Program-made: the position numbers and the translations under genes
Shown here: positions 23,961-35,505 of the stretch, in pieces
How the letters are laid out: every line of letters begins with the position of its first letter
Position numbering within the stretch: position 1 is the first letter of the stretch
The notes under the pieces: model-generated
Told to the model about the DNA's origin: nothing
The model's input: only the letters and a program-made list of their open reading frames with translations
Databases searched by the model: none
Origin: Ipomoea triloba
Lineage: Eukaryota > Streptophyta > Magnoliopsida > Solanales > Convolvulaceae
NCBI RefSeq assembly: GCF_003576645.1
Contig: NC_044922.1
Location: 20,249,046-20,313,045, forward strand
Length of the DNA: 64,000 nucleotides
Reading direction: 5' to 3'

Positions 23961-24484
23961 GGCCTGCCAATCTTAACTTTCCGATCAGGGCATGAATCTG
24001 AAAGGATCACATCTTCAACGCTTTCAGATGGCTCAGGTTGCTCTTTTCTGCCTTCATCTTTCCTTTTGCAAAATGTATTAACTCTAGATGTACCGGCTTC
24101 TTGCTTTAGAACGGCTCGGACGTAACAACGTCGTGCCGACCTCGGATCCTCTCTCACGACTCCTACCTCTTCAGGAGTGTGGAACTTCATACATAAATGC
24201 GGCATGGAGATTATGGCCCCAAGCTGAGCAATTTCGGGCCTGCCTAAGATCGCGTTATGAATGCACACCAAATCTACAACAATAAATTCCATTTCCATGG
24301 TCAAGACCTTGAGATAGGTACCGACTTCTATCGACAACCTGAAGAGTCCTTCAGGGTGGATGGTATCTCCCGTAAAACTAGATAAGGGGGTCCGTACTGG
24401 GGTCAAGACGGTCTGATCGATCTTTAACTTTCTGAAAACATCCATGTATAACACGTTGACACTGCTACTTGTGTCAACCATCAC
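23957..24484 (-). pseudogene. Gypsy aspartic protease region
   Basis: The active-site word reads VDTSSSVNVL; the expected Gly of D-T/S-G is Ser, so the enzyme is probably dead. The downstream ILGRPEIAQLGAIIS is the second hallmark of retroviral-type proteases. The frame differs from both gag and RT, so two frameshifts bound it. Confidence 0.75.
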
Positions 24485-24705
24485 CCTCTGGACCTCAACC
24501 CCGCTATATTTATGGTGACCACTAGTGCATCCGTCGGTCGAACGACTCCTGCTAGTATATCCTGCTCAATGAATGTGATCGGTTATACTTTCTGCCTCTT
24601 TTCTGACCTTCCCGAGTCGATCAACCCGATAGGTAAATCTCAGGCCCATACCCTTCGATCGTCAATATTGTCCCTTCCAGGACCTCCAAAGATGACATGG
24701 ATGGC

Positions 24706-26424
24706 CTACTTTGATCCTATCAACGGCAGTTCTCGGTCATGGTCGGGGTACTTATCCTTTTTGTTCTTCTTTGACCTTTTAAAGAATTTCTTCCATGGTC
24801 CCCGACGGCTCTTTTTCTTTTCAGCAAATTGGGCTAATTCGCCCGATCTCAAAAGATCCTCAATAAGACCTTTTAAAACATGGCACTCTTCTATACCATG
24901 GCCCCTATTCCTGTGATATGCACATGATTTATCCTTGTCTAGCCTGTCTCTCACCGGAGTCGGTAGCTGGATCATATTATAGGCTTGAGCGTACTCTAAT
25001 ACCTTAGCCACTGGTCGAGTCAACAGCGTGTTTTAGATCGGGTTGCCGTCGCGGTCCTTTCACCTTTGTTCCGGAATCTGTCTCTGGTCTTTTCGGCCTT
25101 GTCCTATTTCTTGCATCCGCTTCGCCGTGTTCGCCTCAAATGCAATGGCATGATCAGTCATCCGCCGCAACGCCTCCTCATAGGTGTCGAGCTGTTTGAG
25201 AATAAGGTCTTGATACAATGACCCTGCTCGAAGTGAAGAGAGTAGTAAATTGATCGCGGTGCGATAATCTAAAAGCTCTATCTCCGCCATGGCAGACTTC
25301 CAACGCTTGATGAAAGCGGACAATGTCACGCCTTTTCTTTGTTTTGCATTCTCGAGGTAAGTAAAGTGCTTTTTAGCAGCCTTAGAGATTGCAAACCGGT
25401 GGGTAAACCTCCTCGCCAGGTCGGGGAAATTAGCTATCAATCCCAACTCTAGGGACTTGAACCAGTCGGTAGCTCGGTCCGATAAAGTGGGGTAGAAAGC
25501 ACGACACATGACGGCATCTGAAACTCCCATCATCAACATGTTTACGTAATACAAGTTGACATGTTCTTCTGGGTCAGTCCGCCCACTGTAATCTTTATTG
25601 CCTGGAACCCGAAGATCAATCAAATACAGTTGATCCATGACATCTTGGGTGAATGGGGTCCGTAATAGGTTACTTTCCACTTCAGCTGGTCGGGTGTTAG
25701 CATGCTCACGTTTCCACTTATTGAACTCTTCCCGGACTTGATCAAGGATTCCCCGAGCTAAACTCGGATTTTGGTCGCGGTGTTGATTTATCCTTTCCCG
25801 AGATTGAGAAGAACTAGCCTCACTAGAATCAGCCTCAAAGCTGGCTGTAGAAATGTCCACGGATTACCGTCCCGGCTCCGTGCGTCCCTATCGTGACCAA
25901 ACAGGCCGGTCAATTTGATCAAAGGAACTCGTTCTTGGTAGATCTACATGTTCCGCTGCCCTTGGACGCTCGGACACGCTGAGTCAAGATAACGCCGATC
26001 TCCTAGCTTGCACTAGGGCAGTTGCTTGCGAAGTCTGGGATCTCCTCTCCGATTGGGAACGATGCAACGCTGGAGGTGCCGTCGGGACCGCCTCTACAGT
26101 TGTGGCTTCAGGTCGGAGCGGCATGGTGGAGAAAACTGGTTGCATTGGTGGATACGGGTACGACTGAGCGTAGCATCTCGGCGAGTTCGGCCACCATGGC
26201 ATGGTTGGGTCCATCGGGTACATGGGATATTGGTAAGATACAGGCTCGACAGGAATCTGGAAAGGAGCTTCTTGATGAATGGCGTTCACCGTGTCGGGAG
26301 GCGGTACCCCAACCATGTTATTTGCCTCCAGCTGAAAACTGAGCTGAGAACGTAGATCGTGACTTCCTTCGGCCTTCTGATCATTTAGGAAATCCATGTA
26401 CGGATACATGAGTGGAACCGTCAA
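24706..26424 (-). pseudogene. Gypsy Gag
   Basis: A single frame interrupted by stops at 25984-25986 and about 25060 and just downstream. N-terminal Pro/Tyr-rich section (MYPMDPTMPWWPNS), then the retrotransposon gag fold around 25700-25250 (AFYPTLSDRATDWFKSLE, RRFTHRFAISKAAKKHF, GVTLSAFIKRW), and a C-terminal Cys/His knuckle-like CAYHRNRGHGIEECHVLK. The C-terminus is Lys-rich. It would form the particle that packages element RNA. The start at 26424 is the first Met after the primer site. Confidence 0.8.
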
Positions 26425-26456
26425 ATGAAAAACTAAGAGCAGCTTTTAAGATCGGT

Positions 26457-26476
26457 CCCCGCGGACGGCGTAAAAT
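26457..26476 (-). promoter_or_regulatory. Degenerate primer-binding site
   Basis: On the minus strand, right after the 5' LTR, the sequence reads tattttacgccgtccgcggg. It resembles the GGCGCCGT...GGGGA primer sites of gypsy elements but with several changes. Confidence 0.4.
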
Positions 26477-26971
26477 ATGATAAAGCTAAATACGAAAGCA
26501 AAGTAGAAATACGATTTGTTTTATTGATTAAGGTTCAAAACCGGAACGAAAGGTGATCGAAAAACCGACTAAGCTTGGGTGATCCGCAGTGGGCCTTCCA
26601 AGCGTCCGAGCTCTTGAATATATATGTTAGATAATAGTCCAAAAAGCCCCCTTCTCTCCTCATAAATACACTATTTATAGGAGAGGGAAAAGCCAAGCTC
26701 CGCCTCTTCGGCATGGAGGGCACGTGGCTGCCATGCAAAAGCCCGACTCTAGGCTGAAATGAAACGTGGCTATACTGATGGGACGTCTGTCCATCAGTCA
26801 GAAGTCACATCAAGCTATCGGGAGATCGCTGTCGACCCTTCAAGCAATCGGGATGCCAAGCCTAATCGTTTAAGTCGCCTGATCCCTCCCGGTCTCCAGA
26901 CCTCACGAGCTCGGGCAAAGTACACCGACCTTCCAGGTGAAGATACGAGTGACAAGGTTAAATCCCTATCA
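26477..26971 (-). mobile_element. 5' LTR of Tat-type gypsy element
   Basis: Matches 17404-17907; starts TGATAAAGCTAAATACG and ends cctatca. A 16-bp stretch AAGCCTAATCGTTTAA found inside the LTR (about 26852) recurs directly after its end (about 26971), pointing to a microhomology joint rather than a normal insertion boundary. Confidence 0.8.
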
Positions 26972-29124
26972 AGCCTAATCGTTTAATATCACTTCTCTCA
27001 TGTTTAGCTCAATAATAGCACTTGCTCAATCAGATATCTCACTGTTTCCTCTTTTTTTTTTGTTTCTAGGTAAATCTTGTAGTGCTATTTTTGTATCTCT
27101 GTGTACTGATTGTTGTACCATTTTCCATGCTCTTGTCTTCAAGTCTTCTTTGGGTTTTTATAGCTAAATTAGCTATTTGCTCATTGTGTATCTTCAGAGC
27201 TTTAATTATCTTCAAATGATAATTGTCAACTTTGATGGCTCTGTCAGATATATTTGAATACTTGCATCTGATGTTTTTCCAACGTCTTCTTTAATCACTG
27301 ACATAAGCTTTGTCATGAAACTTGTAGCCACCTTTCCTTGACTTTGTTTATCTTCTGATAATGTGAACAATTGAATTGTTCCTAATTCATAAGTCAAGTT
27401 GCTCTGTATTATTTCAGCCTGGTGATTCTTTCTTGAGCATAATTTAATGCCACCGAAAAGCACTTTGACTTTTCTCAATTTGATCTCAGCTCCAAGTAGC
27501 AAGAATCTTTGCTTTCTTTGATTTATTTTTCAGGAGTCATCTTCTTGCCATATTAGGAAATAATATTTTCCCTTTTTAGAATTATCTTTATGTTGGCAGT
27601 TGACCTCCTTGAGAATGTTAATGAAAAATAGGTCATCCTATTTTCATTTTTTTATCACGCCTTAGTTGACCTCTTCTAATAAAATAGGTTGGCCTCCTTC
27701 TTGAAATGATACGTCAACCTCTTCTTTAATTAGAAGTGTAGGCCATCCTCTTCATAGTTAGCCTCTTCAAAAGATTGCACAAGGTCAACCTCTTCACCAT
27801 ACTCCATACGATCATCATCTCCTTTTGTTGTAAAGTTAGCCTCATTGCATGGTCATCCTCTCTTTTGAGTTAGCCTCTCATTGACTTTATTTGTGGATGG
27901 TCAAACTCTTGAAGTTAGCCTCTTTGATTTCCACATGATAAACCGTCATCATCTTAATTAAAGTAAGGTTGGTAACGCCACTTTGCTCCCAATAGGTCAT
28001 CCTCAACTCCAAATAATTTCTTGCTTGAGTTAGCCTCTCTTTGCCTTAATCTCATCTTGAAATTAATTTGTGAGAGAACTCATTTTTGTTGCTCCTTGAT
28101 TTTGAATTTTAATTGCAACATCTTCACCTTGAATTAAATTAATTTTTTCAAAGAATTAATTCATGATGTCACGTCCAAGCAAGGATGTTCACGAGACTTG
28201 GCCAATCTTCAAATTCTTCTCAATTTGTAAAGTGGAAGCAAACGATTTACAAAAATTTATACTTTTGCAATTTCCATACAATTGACTAGGCTTGTACTTA
28301 AGCGTAAATACTATATTAAATTCAAAATAAAATTGGGAGTCTAAAATTACATTTTTGGGTTATCAAAATAATTACAATATATTCCTAAAAGTTTAAATGT
28401 ACGAGATTGGGAAGAAGTTTATCTCTTTTTGGGACTTACGAACGTTGATGGCGACAAATCGGCGTGTGTGAACTGATTTTGATTCGCTGCTTCGATCTTT
28501 TGGACTCGTGTATATGTTGATAGAGTCGGGCAGATTAAGGCTGGACTTATGGTTTGTGATTTTCTTGCTTAGCTCTTGAGTGTGGCGGAACGGGGAAGGT
28601 GAGTGTAGATGGTGAGATAGGGTTTGTGTGGGTGTAAGGGGATGTGTGCGTGGTTTTGTTTTTTTTTTGTTTTTTTTTTTGGGTTATATACGGGGTATTA
28701 TTTTTTAGACTACTTATCACACGCGCGTTGCGCGATTAAACCAATGCCCAATGCGTATTTTTAAATTAGTGTTCTTTAATTGGTTAAAGTAGTCATATAA
28801 TAATGAGAGAGAAAAAATGCTAAATTAATAAAAATCAAAGAAATAGTCTCGATGCTTATATATTTTAATAAAACAAAACGAAATTGTAAATAGCTAAATT
28901 GCAACTAAAGTAAGTAAAAACAAATAAACCACTTACATGGGAGCAAATGGCATGCCATCATTGTCACTTGTTTTGACACCGGTCTGACAATTTAAAATCC
29001 ATGTGTAATTGTATTTGTGATCAAGTACTTTATAGTTCGTCCGGACAGGTTTGACAATGACATTTGAAATGATGTACCATTTGTTGGTTTATAAAGTGAT
29101 ATCATACATTCCAATGTTATTATC
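26972..29124. other. Unclassified region with degenerate GTTAGCCTC words
   Basis: No recognised gene. At 27600-28030 the words gttagcctc, ggtcatcctc and gtcaacctctt recur about 16 times on no fixed period. The minus frame 27502-27212 (96 codons, with KVLFGGIKLCSRKNHQAEII) looks coding in composition, but I cannot name a family. At 28716-28735 the word CGCGCGTTGCGCGATTAA resembles one at 4934 and could be a transposon end. Confidence 0.35.
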
Positions 29125-29141
29125 AAGTACTTTGGTTAACA

Positions 29142-30446
29142 AATACTTTGGTTTCTTCCATTTGGCATATTATGACCACTACCAATGGTTTGTCTTTTCC
29201 TCCTCTTCCACTCTATAAAAGCATGGAGTTTGTAACTTCTTCTCCTTTCTCCTACCATATCCCACTGAACTTGGTTCCAGGCTTCTCTCAAAAAAAAAAA
29301 AGCTTCTCCTTCTCTTGAGAAAGCTCTTCTCTTTCTCTTATACTTTGTCCCCTGCCCTATCCCATACATGAAATTTTTTTTTTCATTACCCTCGTTAGAC
29401 TCGATTTCAAGACTTACCAATGCTCTATTTGCAGTTTGTATAGTTGGTCTCTTTGTAGTGTTTGCATTCGCACTGTATCGTTCCTGATACATTAACAACA
29501 TTGTGTTCTATATGCTTTTGTGGAACACAAGCATATAGAACACAATGTTGCTAATGTAAAGGGAATGATAAAGTGCTAGGGCAAAGACTCCAAAAAGATC
29601 AACTATACAAACGACAAAGAGAGCATTGGTACGGCTGGAAATTGAGTCTAACTAGGCCAATGAAAAAAAATTCATGTTTGGATATGGTAGGGGACAAAGT
29701 AGAAGAGAAAGAGAAGGAGAAGCTTTTTTAGAGAGAAGCATGGAACCAAGTTCAATCGGATAGGGTATGGGAAGGAGAAGAAGTTGCAAACTCCATGCTT
29801 TTATAGACTGGAGGAAAAAGATAAGATAAACCTGTTGTACAAAGGAGCTCCAAGCTTTTACACAGGAGGAGCAACAAAACAAATCTGAGGTTCTGGTCTG
29901 CTACTCTATTGTCTTTAAAAGAGCAAAAATGTTTTTTGGGCTCAAGTGGTTCTTGGTGAAAGTTTAGATTGATGGAGACTCAAGGATACAGTCTAAAAAT
30001 TGATGGTCTATAGCTTGTATTAGGAAGATACCATATATTCTGCCATTAAATTTATTTGATCTGTCTCTTAAAACAGAGAACCAATTTCTGAAAACATAAG
30101 CCAAATATGATGGTTCTGTGCTAATCAACTAATCAAGATTGTTAAATGGTTTATAGACCAACTATTTTACCGGACCAAAGTTTATTTAAATTCTTATATA
30201 TGGAAAATCAAAACAAAACAAAATCGCAAGACATAAACAAACTAAAGGAAAACATAAACAGCTAATCATGAAAGTACCTACCCAAATAACACTTTCTATT
30301 GCAATTAGTGTACTAGGCATAAAAAAATACTAGTACATCCAATACACGGCTACAACGAAGCTCATCACCAAATGGTTAATTACATGACTTAACCTGGCTC
30401 TGATACCTGCACAAGTTCTGATACCTCCACAAGCTCTGATACCAAC
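29142..30446 (-). mobile_element. Array internal unit 1, with palindrome
   Basis: About 1.3 kb, non-coding. Roughly 29160-29520 and 29522-29890 are inverted copies (about 80-85% by eye), tightest at the centre, where caacattgtgttctatatgc (29496-29515) pairs with its exact complement ending at 29550, leaving a loop of about 10 nt. Both arms carry a TATA-like ctataaaagcatgg or its mirror, pointing toward the centre. The rest is AT-rich, ending with repeated primer-site words at 30390-30446. Confidence 0.7.
30390..30446 (-). promoter_or_regulatory. Triplicated primer-binding site
   Basis: On the minus strand GGTATCAGAGC or GGTATCAGAAC occurs three times at ~20 bp spacing. The one next to the LTR (30433-30444) is the full TGGTATCAGAGC, complementary to the 3' end of initiator Met-tRNA. 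The second has one change. The same triplet is at about 55463-55519 (middle unit decayed), with a double at about 56818-56853. Confidence 0.75.
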
Positions 30447-30869
30447 TGTTAATTTTCAAAAAAAAAAACACACAGTTAATAATAAGATTTTTTTAAGATA
30501 ATAAGATAAACCATAGATTTAATTAAACAACAGTACAATAACTTATCCAAAATAAAAAAACAAAAAAGGTACCCATCAACAGTCGACACAGAGAATAAAA
30601 CATACATTTTGCAAACGAATAAAAAAAACAAAAAACTTAAACATCCCAAAAATCAAAACAAAAACAACCATTATCTCAGTTTTAATTATGTTTCACCCAA
30701 CAATGCTTCATCACAAATTTTCTTTTTGTGTTGATCATAAAACTTCATCCACTTCGGCCATATGCGGAATTTCTTTTTTATTTAGCAGATATACAAGGGT
30801 CTCTTCCTTTTCAGCGGTTATACATGGGTTTCTTCTTTTCAGCGGAAGTTTCAAGCACTTTGGTTAACA
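30447..30869 (-). mobile_element. Array LTR 1
   Basis: Starts TGTTAATTTTC next to the primer site and ends tttggTTAACA. It contains several cttccttttcagcgg words near its end. Aligns over its length with 55520-55957 and 56854-57291. Confidence 0.7.
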
Positions 30870-32021
30870 AATACAGGGGTTTCTTCCATTTCGCATATTA
30901 TGACCACTAGCACTGGTTTGTCTTTTCCTCCTCTTCCAGTCTATAAAAGCATTGAGTTTGTAACTTCTTCTCCTTTCTCCTACCATATCCCACTGAACTT
31001 GGTTCCAGGCTTCTCTCAAAAAAAAAAAGCTTCTCCTTCTCTTGAGAAAGCTCTTCTCTTTTTCTTCTACTTTGTCCACTGCCCTATCCCATACATGAAT
31101 TTTTTTTTCATTACCCTTGTTAGACTCGATTTCAAGACTTACCAATGCTCTGTTTGCAATTTGTATAGTTGATCTCTTTGCAGTGTTTGCCTTCGCACTG
31201 TATCGTTCCCGATACATTAGCAACATTGTGTTCTATATGCTTTTGTGGAACACAAGCATATAGAACACAATGTTGCTAATGTAAAGGGAATGATAAAGTG
31301 CTAGGGCAAAGACTCTAAAAAGATCAACCATACAAACGACAAAGAGAGAATTGGTAAGGTTGGAAATTGAGGCTAACTAGGGTAATGAAAAAAATTTCAT
31401 GTTTGGATAGGGTAGGGGACAAAGTAGAAGAGAAAGAGAAGGAGAAGCTTTTTTAGAGAGAAGCATAGAACCAAGTTCAATCGGATAGGGTACAGGAAGG
31501 AGAAGAAGTTGCAAACTCCATGCTTTTATAGACTGGAGGAAAAAGAAAAGATAAACCTGTTGTACAAAGGAGCTCTAAGCTTTTACACGGGAGGAGCAAA
31601 AAAACAAACCTGAGGTTCTGGTCTACTACTCTACTGTCTTTGAAAGAGCAAAAATGTTTTTGGGCTTAAGTGGCTCTTGGTGAAAGTTTAGATTGATGGA
31701 GGCACAAGGATACAATCTGAAAACTGATGGTCTATAGCTTGTATTGGGAAGATACCATATATTCTGCCATTAAATGTATTTGATCTCTCAAGTTTTTAAA
31801 CAGAGAACCCATTTCTGAAGACATAAGCTAAATATGATGGTTCTGTGTTAATCAACTAATCAAGATTGTTAAAATGGTTTATAGGCCAACTATTTTACCA
31901 GACCAAAGTTTATTTAAATTCTTATATATGGAAAATCAAAACAAAACAAAATCACAAGACATAAACAAACTAAAGGAAAACATAAACAGCTAATAATGAA
32001 AGTCACCACCCAAATAACACT
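30870..32021 (-). mobile_element. Array internal unit 2, left part, with palindrome
   Basis: Homologous to unit 1: palindrome arms about 30890-31250 and 31255-31620 around gcatatagaacacaatgttg. The unit is cut at 32021 by the SIRE-like copia insertion and resumes at about 55359 (ataacactttctattgcaac). The uninterrupted site can be read in unit 1 near 30286 as aaataacactttctattgca. Confidence 0.75.
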
Positions 32022-33277
32022 TGTTAGGAACCCCGTGTCATTGATTTTGATGATACCAAACTATCCGAGGAGACCCCTAACTTTTGTGTAAGTCTTTAGA
32101 ATAGGTTATGCTTTGTATCTTAGTCTTACAGGGTAACCGAATCCTTAGCATTTTCCGATCTCTAAGGATTTGAGTCTTATATACCGAAGACATGAAGACT
32201 TAAACCGAAGAGTGAACTATGCGAGGAGTTGAAGCTGCGAAGTAATGAAGAGTTGAAGAACCGAAGACTGAGATCTTAGGTCGAAACATGGAAGGGCCAA
32301 GCTTTTATGACCGAGCAATCAAGAGTGTGATTAACTCGAGGAGTTTAAGAGAAATGATAAGGTCAATCATTCTCTCTCACAACCAAGGCAAAGACATTCT
32401 CTGATAAGTTGTCTTATCCACTGCCTTGAGAATGAGTATAACTGAATGTCATTTTGGGTCCTATGCAACGATCCCAAAGAGTATTTAATGATTGTCACCT
32501 TTTGAGGGACAAAAGACAAATTGTCCTTGCACAAAAGTGGACAAACGGCTAGAAAGTACTGACATTCTGAAAAAGAAGAAAACACTACCCATTGGATATT
32601 ACACACTGGACAATAGGTTTTGAATTTCATTTCCCTCCAACGGATTTGAAATTCCACCTATAAATACCCTTGTCCCATCTCACTTTGACAAGGTTGAAAA
32701 ATGCGAAATATTGTCTATCTAGTGAAAAAATTTCAGTGTGATATTCATAAGCTTACAAGTGATATTCAGATTTCTTTAGAAGTTCTTGTGTGTTTAAAAA
32801 GTTTATCAAGGAAGCTAATCACAAGAATTTCAAGTTGGAGAATCATCACAACCTTTCAACCATCTCTACAAGTGAAGTAGAAAGAGGCGGAGTAAACTTG
32901 GAAGAAGTTGAAAAACCTACAACAACAAGGCTACCGGGCTTAGTGATCAAAGGAGCTTGTTGTAACGGAGATTGTACTATAACGGGGAATATAGTGCAAA
33001 CCTTCACGTGTTGTGAAGAAGAGTGGAATAGGCTTAGTTAACAGTCGAACCACTATAAAAACTCTCTCTCTCTCTTTATTTATTTTACGTATTGCATTGC
33101 ATATATCACTCAAACTTAATATCTTTTACAAGAAAATCCTTAAGTGCAAAGTGATGATAAAACTTGATATATTCTTTCTGCTGCGATTATCTCTTTAAAC
33201 AAAAAGTTTTCAAAAACCCCTTGTGAGTCTATTCAACCCCCCCTTCTAGACTCACATCGCTACCACCGGGACCAATA
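32022..33277 (+). mobile_element. 5' LTR of SIRE/Maximus-like copia element
   Basis: Starts TGTTAGGAACCCC and ends ggaccaata, followed within two bases by the primer site. A TATA box TATAAATA lies at 32659-32666 and a CT-rich leader (ctctctctctct) near 33064. The 3' LTR (54699-55358) aligns but lacks about 600 bp corresponding to about 32550-33145. In the shared ~525 bp I count about 14 differences by eye. Confidence 0.88.
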
Positions 33278-33279
33278 AG

Positions 33280-33291
33280 TGGTATCAGAGC
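33280..33291 (+). promoter_or_regulatory. Primer-binding site (initiator Met-tRNA)
   Basis: TGGTATCAGAGC, the usual copia site complementary to the 3' end of the plant initiator Met-tRNA, two bases after the 5' LTR. Confidence 0.92.
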
Positions 33292-33377
33292 AAGTTACCT
33301 TGAACGGTGAACACTCTGTGTATACTACCTGGTGATCCTTTTTGAAAAATTATCAAAATATTTTCAAACTTTGCACT

Positions 33378-33950
33378 ATGTCTAAAATGGAACATCATAG
33401 GCATTTTCTTATGTTTAACTTGGACAAGTTTGATGATTGGAAAGTGCGCATGCAGGCTCACTTGTCTGCCATGCGTGATGAGATGTGGGACGTGATAACT
33501 GATGGACCTATCCAGATATTACAAGTGAACCCCAATCGTGTTGCTACCGATCCGACATCACCAGCAATGATTCCGAAGGAGAAATTCTTGCTGACTACCG
33601 AAGAGAGAACCCAAGTAAATCTCGACAACATAGCTAAGGATATACTCTACAAGGCTTTGGACGAATCATTGTTTCCGAGAGTAAGAAAGTGCAAGAATGC
33701 TAAAGACATCTGGGATGTACTTATGCTCATAGGTGATTGAGACGAACAAGAGAAGGAGAACAAGCTGACGATTGTCATGAAGAAGTTTGAAGACTTCAAA
33801 CTCAATCCAAAGGAGTCCATAACTGAAATGGAAGCTCGGTTCAGAAAGTTATTGATGGAAATCAATGATCTTGATGAGAAAAAGCTAACACAAAAGGAGA
33901 TAAGCTTGAAGATTCTCCGAGGACTACCCAAAAGCTGAGAAATGAAAGTA
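33378..33950 (+). pseudogene. Copia Gag, N-terminal part
   Basis: Starts at the ATG at 33378. Words such as FNLDKFDDWKVRMQAHLSAM and, later, ESLFPRVRKCKNAKDIWDVL belong to the copia gag domain (UBN2 type), the capsid-forming part. In-frame TGA stops lie at 33738-33740 and 33936-33938; the second stands where a Trp is usual. The frame is cut at 33950 by the CACTA insertion and resumes in phase at 38060. Confidence 0.85.
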
Positions 33951-33962
33951 CAATACTACAAA

Positions 33963-34220
33963 AATCACATATAACGTCGGTTATATCAATAACCGACGTT
34001 ATATGTTAAAAAATTTTAAGAAAATCTTTTAACGTCGGTTGTTTACTAACAACCGACGTCAAAAGTGACTAATAAAAAATAATTATAATATTAAATTGTT
34101 AAACGCCATCGTTTGAGCGGGGAAAAAGTTGATGAACTGATACGACGTCGGTTTGGGATATAACCGACGTCGTATTAGTTAATAATTTGTTAAAAAATCC
34201 TACAAAGCCGACGTTGTAAG
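33963..34220. repeat. CACTA left subterminal inverted repeats
   Basis: Pairs such as taacgtcggttatat and ataaccgacgttata, then ttaacgtcggttg and caaccgacgtca, then acgacgtcggttt and aaccgacgtcgt. These are likely transposase-binding sites by analogy with other CACTA elements. Confidence 0.8.
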
Positions 34221-34229
34221 GGTTTATTT

Positions 34230-34500
34230 TGTAAATATATAAACCCTCAGGCCTTAGTTCGTCTCTCACAGAACACATAGCCGCGCACAGCCCACCGCCA
34301 TCCGCTCTTCTCTTCTCCGTCGGACCAGTCACCGCCATCTGCACCGCCCCGCAGCTGTCGGACCAAACTCTTCTCTTCTCCTCTTCGTCTTCTTCTCTCT
34401 GCAGCCGTCGGACCAGCCACCGCCAGCCGCACCGCCTTTCCGTCGCTCAGCCACACCGCCTTTCCGTCGCTCAACCGTACTTCCGCAACCACCTACATTG
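34230..34500. other. Captured 5'UTR/first-exon-like sequence
   Basis: C/T-rich with ccgtcggaccag and ccgccatccgc words repeated, much more GC-rich than its surroundings. It ends in a donor-like attGTGAGT. Plausibly the 5' end of a captured gene, or a fused promoter. No protein recognised in any frame. Confidence 0.35.
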
Positions 34501-35505
34501 TGAGTTGTATATTTTTTGAATTATTATTTCAATTTTTGAATTTTGGAGTTTGACAAATTTTAGGAATTTTCTAAGATAACCGAGTTACAAAGAAATTAAA
34601 ATTGGGGGTCTGTTGAGAGAAAAGATGTGCAGTGTGTGTTCCTAAGAGTTGTTGGTGTGAGTGTAGCTAAGTTTTGTCTATGTGAGAATGCCTTGCTCTC
34701 AAAATATTTGTTTTTTGCTAGTTATATGCCGCATTTCTCCTCCAATCTGTTAATTAATTTTGGATTTTTCTGGCCTGGATATGCTGCAGATCTCACTAGG
34801 TTTTGTAGTCTTTTAACTATTTTTCCCATTATGAACTAGGGCTATAGCTTAAGTTAAGCTGTGTAAAAAAATGCACTAGGATGCTTGTGGTTTTGTCTCT
34901 CCACTCGCTTACAGTTTTTGTTTTGATTATTCTCTTTTGTTCCCCTTCTATACAAATTGACTCATTGTGCCAATCTTTTACAAGAATTAAAGGGAACCTG
35001 AAGCTATGTACAAAGTTCCTAACTATATACTATATGTTTTTTTATAAATAAATAAATATTTTAGTAAGTATCTTGGTCTTGGGGCTAATTTACTTGAGAT
35101 GGATAAATAATATGTCATTATTGAGCACTTGAATGTGCCACAATTTCATATGATTGTCTCTATCATCTATTCTTATTTTCATTAAGCAAGGGGTTTACAT
35201 ATTGTTTTTCTTATTTGTTTATTACCCAAAAGTGAGTGTGATGTCCTTATCCTGCATGTACAAGGAACTCCTTTATACTACTGTGCTTGAATATCTTAAT
35301 TTTTATATTACTTCCTATGCTGCATTTTCTAAATTTATTGGTGCATTTCCCAAGGAGTTGCACATTAGTTCTCATGTGATAATGTGTTACTGAGGCTTCT
35401 GTTACGAATATAATTCTTGTTTTGCATTGTAAAGTTGAAAGTTCTATGATATGCTATTATAATGTTCTCTCAGTGTATTTATTTACATGAATGCTGCATA
35501 TATAG

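Larger units (their letters stand above)
17404..26971 (-). mobile_element. Ty3/gypsy retrotransposon, Tat-type, decayed
   Basis: 9.6 kb, two LTRs, coding on the minus strand in the gypsy order gag, protease, RT, RNase H, second RNase H, integrase, then a long 3' region with an antisense gene remnant. The second RNase H and the antisense ORF are typical of the Tat lineage, so the assignment rests on architecture. Every domain is broken by stops or frameshifts. LTRs differ by about a tenth, so it is old. No TSD is visible: ATAAG before the left LTR against AGCCT after the right. Confidence 0.8.

Noticed and set aside
17404..26971. Target-site duplication for the Tat gypsy element
   Set aside because: The five bases outside the two LTRs (ATAAG, AGCCT) do not match.
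29136..29501. 120-codon minus-strand ORFs in the array units (also 30864-31226)
   Set aside because: They run along the palindrome arm, contain long Lys/Arg and Phe runs from A/T tracts, and are absent in unit 3.
29496..29550. miRNA precursor
   Set aside because: The inner stem is nearly perfect and continues for hundreds of bases; it is a palindrome of a repeat element, not a short imperfect miRNA hairpin.
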